NCBI GenBank assembly: GCA_903905335.1
Contig: CAIVGC010000073.1
Coordinates: 1 to 33,002, forward strand
DNA length: 33,002 nt
Origin: an uncultured Methylococcaceae bacterium
GTDB lineage: Bacteria > Pseudomonadota > Gammaproteobacteria > Methylococcales > Methylomonadaceae
Direction of reading: 5' to 3'
Shown here: one piece after another, positions 1 to 6,955 of the stretch
Layout of the letters: each line of letters opens with the position of its first letter
Position numbering within the stretch: position 1 is the stretch's first letter
Program-made: the position numbers and the translations under genes
Notes under the pieces: model-generated
Database searches by the model: none
What the model was told of the DNA's origin: nothing
Seen by the model: the letters and a program-made list of their open reading frames with translations, nothing else

Positions 1-126
1 GATTTGTTTGGTGTGCGTTAATTAAATTTACATGATTTTTAATCAAACCAATCTTCTAAACGCAACTGATTGATGCGAGAAAACTCTTTCGTATTATGGG
101 TAACTAAGGTTGCTTTATTGGCTAAC
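1..126. repeat. 126-bp direct repeat, copy 1 (copy 2 at 1146-1271)
   Basis: Direct comparison: 125/126 identical. The left extent is cut by the window edge. Confidence 0.95.
39..126 (-). pseudogene. Truncated 3' fragment of a vapC-like PIN toxin gene (duplicate of the gene at 1184-1579)
   Basis: Bases 1-126 match 1146-1271 with a single mismatch (C/G at ~98, synonymous Thr ACG/ACC). The match ends at 'ggctaac', followed by an unrelated repeat. Confidence 0.85.
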
Positions 127-227
127 TCGTAAGATGTATGAGTAAGGTGGATTCGCGCTAGCAATCCACCATTTCTGAGCTACGGTGCTGCAATGAGCTT
201 GCGGTTTGCTGTCGCGAAACCGCCCTA
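124..227 (+). repeat. Dispersed palindromic repeat, intron-free copy (other copy at 3306-3411)
   Basis: Shared core aactcgtaagatgtatga...gtaaggt[g/c]gattcgcgctagcaatccaccatttctgagctacggtgctgca[a/t]tgagct[t/g]gcggtttgctgtcgcgaaaccgcccta. Internal hairpins GGTGGATT/AATCCACC and GCGGTTT/AAACCGC. Confidence 0.85.
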
Positions 228-330
228 CGACTTACGGACTTGTGTTTGCCCCATTCGAAACGTTTTGATGAGTTACGGACAGCACTAAACGTTAAAGACG
301 AAATTACAAACCTTGTCACGTTTTGGTGAT

Positions 331-681
331 TTAGATATCAAACAATTGATTGAATGCTTTGCTAACCGCTTGTTGATCAGCTTCTGCCAAACTACCGGCC
401 TGTCTAATAATTAAGCGATTATCCAAGGTAAATAGTTTCATACGGACAATAGACTCAGAAGTAAGTCCAGCATTTTGTAAATTGGAGATTGCTACATCCA
501 ATAGCCAATTGGAGTTTTTGGCGCTGGTTATCATCGCCAATACCGAATGCTGCACTGCGTTGTTAAATTGTGTGCTTGATAGGACTAATGCGGGTCGCCT
601 TTTACTGGCGTTTTGATCCGTAAACGGAAAAGGCACGACCACCACGGAGAATTTTTCAAAGGTCTGCATAGGCTTCATCAT
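331..681 (-). CDS. MazF/PemK-like type II toxin (mRNA interferase fold)
   Basis: 116 aa. N-terminal 'VVVVPFPFTDQNASKRRPALVLSS' is typical of PemK/MazF (PFPFTD...KRRPALVLS). Overlaps the upstream antitoxin-like ORF. Confidence 0.8.
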   Translation of the reverse strand: MMKPMQTFEKFSVVVVPFPFTDQNASKRRPALVLSSTQFNNAVQHSVLAMITSAKNSNWLLDVAISNLQNAGLTSESIVRMKLFTLDNRLIIRQAGSLAEADQQAVSKAFNQLFDI

Positions 682-883
682 CCGCAGCTGATTCCCATTC
701 GCTCAAAGTGCCTAGGAGAGCCTCTGTATAGGCTTGATCTATAGCGGGGACTTTGCGTAAATGAACGCCGGCTTGATCAATTTCAAAAACTATTGCGTCA
801 CCGTCACGCAGTTTTAAGGCTTTGATAACGAGATGCGGAATGATGGCTTGATTGTGGTGGATTAATTGACTATTGGTTAGCAT
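656..883 (-). CDS. AbrB/MazE-like antitoxin
   Basis: 75 aa SpoVT-AbrB-like: 'NQAIIPHLVIKALKLRDGDAIVFEIDQAGVHLRKV'. Directly upstream of and overlapping the MazF-like ORF. Confidence 0.75.
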   Translation of the reverse strand: MLTNSQLIHHNQAIIPHLVIKALKLRDGDAIVFEIDQAGVHLRKVPAIDQAYTEALLGTLSEWESAADDEAYADL

Positions 884-1183
884 GGCGATTAACTCCCTGT
901 GAGTGAGCCTACTTTATTAAATGTTATGAAAGACCCTTATTATCGGCTAGTTGCGGTTAAAGGGTTATAGAAATCATAAGGCCGTGTATCTGCTCAAAAC
1001 AAACATGCTTACTCTACCATTGCCAGCAAGTAACCTCAATTGCTCTGTGTTGTATCGAGGTTTCGGAGCAATGACTTACATTGCTTCTTATATGCTGGGA
1101 TGATAATCAAGCTGGTTTTTTGTTTCCAGTTTGTAGGCTAGGCAGGATTTGTTTGGTGTGCGTTAATTAAATTTACATGATTT

Positions 1184-1579
1184 TTAATCAAACCAATCTT
1201 CTAAACGCAACTGATTGATGCGAGAAAACTCTTTGGTATTATGGGTAACTAAGGTTGCTTTATTGGCTAACGCTGTGCCTGCAATCATCATATCTAAAGG
1301 GCCAATAGGCGTACCCGCCTGTTCCAGTATGGCTCTAAGCTTAGCTGAAATAGCCGCTTCATTTTCCGAAAAAGGCAATACACGCACGAGCGTTAGTAGT
1401 TCATTTAACTGAGCTCTACGTTTTTCAGGTGATGTTGATTTGGCAATGCCCACTTCAAGTTCATACAAAACCACGGATGGTAGAGCTATTTCATGCGGTG
1501 GTAAACTAAATAAATGCTGGGCAACATGACCCATGTTTTTAAAAAAATAAATCACGGTATTGGTATCTAAAGCGTACAT
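1184..1579 (-). CDS. VapC-like PIN-domain ribonuclease toxin
   Basis: 131 aa. 'MYALDTNTVIYFFK' plus 'LPSVVLYELEVGI', 'GTPIGPLDMMIAGTAL', 'LVTHNTKEF' are PIN/VapC acidic-residue motifs. Confidence 0.88.
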   Translation of the reverse strand: MYALDTNTVIYFFKNMGHVAQHLFSLPPHEIALPSVVLYELEVGIAKSTSPEKRRAQLNELLTLVRVLPFSENEAAISAKLRAILEQAGTPIGPLDMMIAGTALANKATLVTHNTKEFSRINQLRLEDWFD

Positions 1580-1809
1580 TAAAAACTTTCTCTTGTTGCG
1601 TCATGGCCTTCATCATTGCGTAACTCTTCAGAAAATGGCACATCTTGCCATGTTCCTGCTAAAGCTTTAACGGAATCAGGCCATGTAGTGACGGTTTTTT
1701 CATCAATAATGTTTTTTAACCATTGCTGGGCAGTAAGACCTGCTGTTTTAGCCGCCGTGATAATTCTGGCTTCTGTCGTATCGTCTATTTCTAGTATAAG
1801 TTGTTTCAT
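1579..1809 (-). CDS. VapB/ribbon-helix-helix-like antitoxin
   Basis: 76 aa. 'MKQLILEIDDTTEARIITAAKTAGLTAQQWLKNII' RHH-like. Stop/start junction with vapC at 1579. Confidence 0.7.
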   Translation of the reverse strand: MKQLILEIDDTTEARIITAAKTAGLTAQQWLKNIIDEKTVTTWPDSVKALAGTWQDVPFSEELRNDEGHDATRESF

Positions 1810-1928
1810 TAATACCTCTTTTAAGCTTCAAACAAATGATACAAATTCGGGTTGGTATTGCAAAGGATCTTCACTGATTAGATTTTATGTAAAATTACCA
1901 CAGTTCGAACGGCACAAACAAACAGACC

Positions 1929-1998
1929 AACAGGGACAGACCACGGTTTATTCGATACTCATAAATGCTGGGCTGAATAATTACCCAGCTTTATGAGT
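1929..1998 (+). repeat. Direct repeat copy A flanking the rpn-like gene, with near-perfect hairpin
   Basis: AACAGGGACAGACCACGGTTTATTCG..ATACTCATAAATGCTGGG. Hairpin ACTCATAAATGCTGGG (1957-1972) / CCCAGCTTTATGAGT (1984-1998). Related copy at ~3232-3304. Confidence 0.8.
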
Positions 1999-2870
1999 CA
2001 ATGCAGATTATTCTTTGCCAATAAAGCCTTTAATCGCTCAAGTTCTACATCTTTCTCTTTGATAAGTCTTAACGCTGCTTCTGTATCCGCCAACGCTGCT
2101 TCTTTATCCGCCAGTGCTGCTTCTTTATCGGCTAATGCTGCTTCTTTATCTATTAAAGCTTCATCACGCTCACGCTGAATGCATATTTGTTCACGCAGAT
2201 AATTCTGTCTTGCTTGATAAGCATGGTAATCACGTTCTTTATCTGAGAATTGTTTTAATGTGCTCATGGCTTGCCTCATTTCATTAGTGGTCATCCAGTC
2301 TGGTAAAGCAGTCTCATCAGTTAACTGCTCACCTTCTTTGAAGAATCTTACCCAACGTTGTTGTTCATTTTCAACTTGTGGCGAGTTAAACTTCTGCAAT
2401 TCTAATAACCAAATACCACAATGATTGTTTAGAGTTCTGCCTTTGTTATCCCTGACTTTATAGGTATGGATATAATCAGTATCATCTTTAATTAAATTCT
2501 CTGCCAATAGCCATATTGAATAAGTCGGCTTTAACTTGTAATAACTTTCACCCTGTTGTAGCTGTTGGCTATAAATATCTGCCCAATAATATAGGATACG
2601 CGCCGGCAAGTTAGCATAACTGACCAGTTGAATTTCAATCTGGTAAATATTGTCGTCACTATCCTTTGCTTTAACATCAACAATGCTAAGCTTGTCCTCA
2701 AGAAATTCTTTGTCATTATAAGGATTCAGAATGTCTACATTGGTTAATGGAGCGGCAATATCTGAACCTATAATGGCATTCAAGAAATGCACTAATAAGT
2801 TGCGGTTATCCTCTGCACCTAATAATGCCTTAAATACGCAGTCTATCTTTGGGTCAATTTTATGTTTCAT
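1998..2870 (-). CDS. Rpn family recombination-promoting nuclease / PD-(D/E)XK nuclease family transposase-like protein
   Basis: 290 aa. 'KIDCVFKALLGAEDNRNLLVHFLNAII...VDVKAKDSDDNIYQIEIQLVSYANLPARILYYWADIYSQQLQQGESYYKLKPTYSIWLL' is typical of this family. C-terminal coiled-coil repeat. Confidence 0.88.
   Translation of the reverse strand: MKHKIDPKIDCVFKALLGAEDNRNLLVHFLNAIIGSDIAAPLTNVDILNPYNDKEFLEDKLSIVDVKAKDSDDNIYQIEIQLVSYANLPARILYYWADIYSQQLQQGESYYKLKPTYSIWLLAENLIKDDTDYIHTYKVRDNKGRTLNNHCGIWLLELQKFNSPQVENEQQRWVRFFKEGEQLTDETALPDWMTTNEMRQAMSTLKQFSDKERDYHAYQARQNYLREQICIQRERDEALIDKEAALADKEAALADKEAALADTEAALRLIKEKDVELERLKALLAKNNLH
2074..2157 (-). repeat. Four in-frame 21-bp tandem repeats encoding (A-D-K/T-E-A-A-L) heptads
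   Basis: gctgcttct[g/t]tatc... units at 2074, 2095, 2116, 2137. Protein: DKEAALADKEAALADKEAALADTEAAL. Confidence 0.93.
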
Positions 2871-3213
2871 GATTTATTATAACAATCGAATCTGCATTGG
2901 CAATATAGCTTTCGAAACGTGAGTAATAAGATTATCAATGTTCCCTAGGCTTCATACAAACTCAGCCAGGTAGACAGCTAGGGTGGGCAATGATTTTCTG
3001 CTCATCGCTCAATCGGCAAAGGGTGGGCAAACGATAAAACTATTTGCACACACTACATGACTGATGATGACCAAATTCAATTTGATCTTATGTGATTTGT
3101 AACGCTTAAAAATCTATTTTTATTCCCTTTCAATAAATTCAATTAGACATGATTTGTCGCAAGACTGACAGATAATATTCATGATTTAAAAATAAGAAAT
3201 AACAGTAAGAAAT

Positions 3214-3240
3214 AACAGGGACAACAGGGACAACAGGGAC
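3214..3240. repeat. Three tandem 9-bp units AACAGGGAC
   Basis: aacagggac|aacagggac|aacagggac, running into AGACCAC of direct repeat copy B. Confidence 0.95.
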
Positions 3241-3304
3241 AGACCACAGTTTATTCGCGGATACTAATATATGCTGGGTTGAATGAATACCCAATGTTAT
3301 AAAT
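3232..3304 (+). repeat. Direct repeat copy B flanking the rpn-like gene
   Basis: aacagggacagaccacagtttattcgcggatactaatatatgctgggttgaatgaatacccaatgttata aligns with 1929-1998. Confidence 0.75.
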
Positions 3305-3305
3305 T

Positions 3306-3411
3306 AACTCGTAAGATGTATGAATGTAAGGTCGATTCGCGCTAGCAATCCACCATTTCTGAGCTACGGTGCTGCATTGAGCTGGCGGTTTGCTGTCGCG
3401 AAACCGCCCTA
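3306..3411 (+). repeat. Dispersed palindromic repeat, intron-interrupted copy
   Basis: Matches 124-227 nearly base for base and stops at 'aaaccgcccta', exactly where GTGTG starts. Confidence 0.85.
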
Positions 3412-4055
3412 GTGTGCCCGGCATGGGCTAAAACTTGTTATCTGAAAGGAGATAACCGGAAGTAGTAACGACAACCGTAGCGAAACGCAAGGTGGAAGCC
3501 GTGAGGCCAAGCTGAAAGAAGCGCGTAGCAAAAGCACGACCGTAGGAACACGAACAAGCAGTGAGGGGGCGATGAGTGTGCTAGGGAACACGAAATCCAA
3601 CCGTTACCGAAAGACGCATCAGGTAGAGCTTGGCGGCACGGGCAGAAAGTTTTAGCACCTTACCCGGGGAGATCTTCGAAGCGAGAGCTTTGAAGAAGTC
3701 AGCAGAAGCCGTAGTAGCGAAGAAGCCTTGGAAACTTGGCAGAGCGAAGGGCTGAAGGAACCGAGATACGACGAAAAGACTTTCAAGCGAAGCGAGTAGT
3801 CATTTGAAACAGAAAGGAATGGCAACTTAGGCAACTTCCTGATTGGTAGTCATTGGAAACGCCTAGTGGATACAGGTCGAAGCCAAAGCTGCAAATGGCA
3901 AGCTAAACATTGAAGCGTCCAAATGTAAGATGTATCGACAGGGAGCAAAACCCTGAGCGGAAAAAAAACGTTGGTTCCAACCGCCGGATGCGGAAAACCG
4001 CATGTCCGGTGGTGTGGGAGGGATAACGGGCGCAATCCCGTTATCTCCACCCGAT
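3412..4055 (+). mobile_element. Group II intron-like element, ORF-less (no reverse transcriptase/maturase)
   Basis: 5' end GTGTGCCCGGCATGGG. Domain V-like hairpin CCGCCGGATGCGGAAAACCGCATGTCCGGTGG (~3980-4012). Domain VI-like stem GGGATAACGGG/CCCGTTATCTCC and 3' end ...CACCCGAT. Upstream CCCTA can pair with intron TAGGG (3582-3586). No RT-like ORF in any frame. Confidence 0.82.
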
Positions 4056-4115
4056 CGCGAATATTTCGTAAAGATTAAACCGCCGTAGGGGCAGCAACTC
4101 ATGCCAGTCAGGTAG

Positions 4116-4142
4116 GTCGGGCACATGCTTTTTGTGCCCGAC
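4116..4142. repeat. Perfect inverted repeat / hairpin
   Basis: GTCGGGCACA (4116-4125) / TGTGCCCGAC (4133-4142), 7-nt loop. Confidence 0.85.
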
Positions 4143-4208
4143 AACTCGCGTTAAACGCACGAATGGCATTGAAGAAATTCGCTCGATATTCTGATTTTGA
4201 CCGTCGTA

Positions 4209-4238
4209 GGTTGGGCAATTAAAAGATGTTGCCCAACC
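4209..4238. repeat. Perfect inverted repeat / hairpin (TTGGG-type family)
   Basis: GGTTGGGCAA (4209-4218) / TTGCCCAACC (4229-4238). Confidence 0.85.
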
Positions 4239-4377
4239 ATGCCCACATGAAGTTTAACTGGTAAGATGGCTAGAGGCGAAACCCGAACAGCTCTTCACCT
4301 ACGCTGAGTAAATCGGGCAAGGTGTTAAAAACTATAATTATCGAAGTCTATCAACCTAACTCACAGAGGATAAAACT

Positions 4378-5016
4378 ATGGCCATATCAGAACAACAACG
4401 ACAAAAAAAATTAGCAAAGAAAAAGCAAAAAAGAGGCCTGACCGTTAAAAAAGTAACGCACTCTATGACAAAAGCCAAACTTTATGCTAAGTATCCAATT
4501 CATGAATGCTTAATCCCTGAGGATCTGTTTAGTTCTGGTATTGGTGAGCTAGTAGTCGCAAGGCGCACTCCGAGCGGGGATATTGCCTTTAGTGCCTTTG
4601 TTATTGATGTCTTTTGTCTGGGCGTCAAAGATGCTATGTTTTTAGTGATGTCGGAAGACGAATATGAACAAAGAATTAAAGTAGAAATGATAAAGACAGC
4701 TAATCGGACATTTGAAAAGCTACATCAAAGCAGTGCCAAAAAGCTACTGGACGGCTTGCTTAACTATTCAAAAGAGCTAGGCTTTGTACCACATCCAGAT
4801 TATAAAAATGCCTATGATATCTTTGGTGACATTGATGCCAGCGTAAGCCCTGAAAAATACACCTACGGTAAAGAGGGTAAGCCTTTTTATATGAATGGCC
4901 CGTATGAATCCGAAGCTGATAGTAAGCGAATTTTAAATACCTTGACGAAAAGCTGTGGTGCTGATGGCTTTGGCACCCTAATTTTACTAGGTGATATGGA
5001 AGATGACTTTATGTGA
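4378..5016 (+). CDS. Uncharacterised protein with Lys/Arg-rich N-terminus
   Basis: 212 aa ORF (ATG). N-terminus MAISEQQRQKKLAKKKQKRGLTVKK, globular remainder. Purine-rich 'cacagaggataaaact' upstream. No family recognised. Confidence 0.7.
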   Translation: MAISEQQRQKKLAKKKQKRGLTVKKVTHSMTKAKLYAKYPIHECLIPEDLFSSGIGELVVARRTPSGDIAFSAFVIDVFCLGVKDAMFLVMSEDEYEQRIKVEMIKTANRTFEKLHQSSAKKLLDGLLNYSKELGFVPHPDYKNAYDIFGDIDASVSPEKYTYGKEGKPFYMNGPYESEADSKRILNTLTKSCGADGFGTLILLGDMEDDFM

Positions 5017-5365
5017 TTTCAGTCAGTAGGATAGGCAAAGGCAGCGCAGTGTTCATCATGTTTTATAGGAGTGGGCCTGCGAAGGGTGGATGTTGGAAAG
5101 GGCCATATATGTGTTGAACAAAGTGAAGCGCATCGTTTATGAACGTGAATGATGCGCCTCCTAGCGTCGACACATCCTATGCACTTTTTTAGCGCAGTAT
5201 TTATCAGAACCTTTAGCAAGTAGCTTCGACGAAACGCAATGGAATCGAGGAAGTCGGAGCGCTGTATAACCATGATTCCGCCTTGCTTCATTGAAGCTAC
5301 TTGCTTTGTTAAAGACGGGGAGCCGAATTTTTACAATCAAACACTTAAATCAGCCGTACCGCACT

Positions 5366-6088
5366 ATGTCAATCTTCCGCTTTCAGCAGTTTTCAGTCAT
5401 CCAGAAGCAATCCGCCATGAAAGTCTGTACGGACGCGGTTCTATTTGGTGCTATGGCACCCGTTAATAAGGGTGATCGGGTTTTGGATATTGGTGCGGGG
5501 ACAGGCGTACTGTCGTTAATGGCCGCTCAATTGGGAGCGGAACAAGTGACGGCGGTAGAATTGACGCAAGCTAGCTATGAAGAAGCGCAGCTAAATTTCG
5601 GCAATAGTCCTTGGGCCGATCGTCTTGAGGCCGTGCATCAAGATATTCAAGGTTTTGCTATTTCAATTGGGCATCAATATGATCTTGTTATTTGTAATCC
5701 GCCTTTTTTTGAGAATCACAGCAAGACCACAGATTCACTTAGAAAAGTCGCCCGACATAACGATGAATTGCCTTTTACTGATTTAATTAAAAGTGCCGAT
5801 CAATTACTGTCTAGTCAGGGCTTGTTTTACCTGTTACTACCCGTGCATGCGGTAGAAAAATTTGTTGAGGCCGCGTTAGTGGCGGGTTTTTATTTAAGCA
5901 AGCAAACAGATTTTCGTGGCTATAGTCATAATAACGCCAAAGTGTCTGCTCTGACTTTTAGCCGCACAGACGTTGTTTTTTCGAGGGCATTAATGACCAT
6001 TTACCAATTCCATCGGGTGTATTCGCAAGACAGCGAACATTACCTATCAGCTTTTCTGTTGCGATTTTCTTCACAGCCAATAGTTTAA
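5366..6088 (+). CDS. trmN6: tRNA1(Val) (adenine(37)-N6)-methyltransferase, TrmN6/YfiC-like
   Basis: 'FRFQQFSVIQKQSAMKVCTDAVLFGAMA...VLDIGAGTGVLSLMAAQLGAEQVTAVEL...DLVICNPPFFENH' (Rossmann motif I plus NPPF motif IV). The native start is likely Met at 5366 rather than the track's 5291. Confidence 0.85.
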   Translation: MSIFRFQQFSVIQKQSAMKVCTDAVLFGAMAPVNKGDRVLDIGAGTGVLSLMAAQLGAEQVTAVELTQASYEEAQLNFGNSPWADRLEAVHQDIQGFAISIGHQYDLVICNPPFFENHSKTTDSLRKVARHNDELPFTDLIKSADQLLSSQGLFYLLLPVHAVEKFVEAALVAGFYLSKQTDFRGYSHNNAKVSALTFSRTDVVFSRALMTIYQFHRVYSQDSEHYLSAFLLRFSSQPIV

Positions 6089-6174
6089 AGCTGAACAATA
6101 GTGTTAAGATTGACGTCGAATCGTTTTTTGAACTGTTGAGCGTTGATCACTATAATCAAGTAAGGAGACAACAG

Positions 6175-6750
6175 ATGCCCACTTGTTGGATTATCGCAGG
6201 ACCCAACGGAGCAGGAAAAACCACCTTTGCCCTGGAATATTTACCGACGGTAGCGGGTTGTAGGCGCTTTATAAATGCGGATTTGATTGCGGCGGGACTG
6301 TCACCGCTAGCACCGGAACAGCACTTATTAGTCGCCAGTCGCTTATTTCTACGTGAGCTTGAAGACTGTATTGCCGCGCGACAAGATTTTGCTTTTGAAA
6401 CCACGCTCTCGGGACGAAGTTACCTTAAACTGGTGGAGCGCTTACAAGCAACAGGCTGGCAGGTTGAATTGATTTATCTCGCGTTGCCCAGTGCCGACAT
6501 GTCGCGTCTGCGGGTGGCGGAACGCGTTAGCCACGGTGGACATCATATTGCAGAAGTCGATTTAATTCGTCGCTTTCCTCGTAGTTTGCATAACCTATTA
6601 AATGAGTTTGCTCCTAAGGTCAATCAGGTGCGCTGTTTTATGAATAATGATGATAAACCGGTGTTGATATTTCAACAAACAGGTGTTGTTCGTAGCGTTC
6701 TAAATCCTGATTTTTTTAATTTAATAACAAAAGGAAGTTTAGATGAGTGA
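6175..6750 (+). CDS. Zeta-toxin-like P-loop kinase
   Basis: 'MPTCWIIAGPNGAGKTTFALEYLP' Walker A near the N-terminus, plus 'FETTLSGRSYLKLVERLQATGWQVELIYLAL' and 'RVSHGGHHI'. RBS-like aaggaga precedes ATG at 6175. The track start at 6136 is probably too early. Confidence 0.82.
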   Translation: MPTCWIIAGPNGAGKTTFALEYLPTVAGCRRFINADLIAAGLSPLAPEQHLLVASRLFLRELEDCIAARQDFAFETTLSGRSYLKLVERLQATGWQVELIYLALPSADMSRLRVAERVSHGGHHIAEVDLIRRFPRSLHNLLNEFAPKVNQVRCFMNNDDKPVLIFQQTGVVRSVLNPDFFNLITKGSLDE

Positions 6751-6943
6751 ACAGGCTAATCTGCCCTTAAGCCCAGATACACAAGAGATGCTGGATTGCT
6801 TAAGGCTAGCAGTCAGTAAAACCTTAGAACGTAAACGTCGCCTTGGTCAGTATTCAGTGCAGTGGAATGGTAAAGCTCCTTTTGCCGTAGGTGAGGACGC
6901 ACCAGATTGTTTACAATTGTCGCAACCAGCTGATCATAAATGA
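6743..6943 (+). CDS. Small acidic uncharacterised protein, overlapping the zeta-toxin-like gene by 8 nt (possible partner)
   Basis: 66 aa. ATG at 6743 overlaps the end of the upstream ORF (6750). 'aggaag' precedes it. Confidence 0.65.
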   Translation: MSEQANLPLSPDTQEMLDCLRLAVSKTLERKRRLGQYSVQWNGKAPFAVGEDAPDCLQLSQPADHK

Positions 6944-6955
6944 AATTATTAAAAG

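Noticed and set aside
1616-1996. 126-aa plus-strand ORF
   Set aside because: Antisense to the vapB-like gene and then runs through the intergenic repeat. No family resemblance.
2074-2157. Possible CRISPR-like array
   Set aside because: Repeats are contiguous 21-bp in-frame units without spacers. They encode a coiled coil.
1993-2178. Ser/Ala repeat ORF on the plus strand
   Set aside because: Antisense reading of the 21-bp heptad repeats in the rpn-like gene.
3412-4055. Insertion sequence with transposase
   Set aside because: No transposase ORF or terminal inverted repeats. The domain V-like hairpin and GTGTG end fit a group II intron better.
3409-4144. Several minus-strand ORFs (3409-3600, 3652-3834, 3850-4050, 3863-4144)
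   Set aside because: They lie antisense in the group II intron-like RNA region. Low-complexity Ser/Leu/Pro composition arises from its purine-rich sequence.
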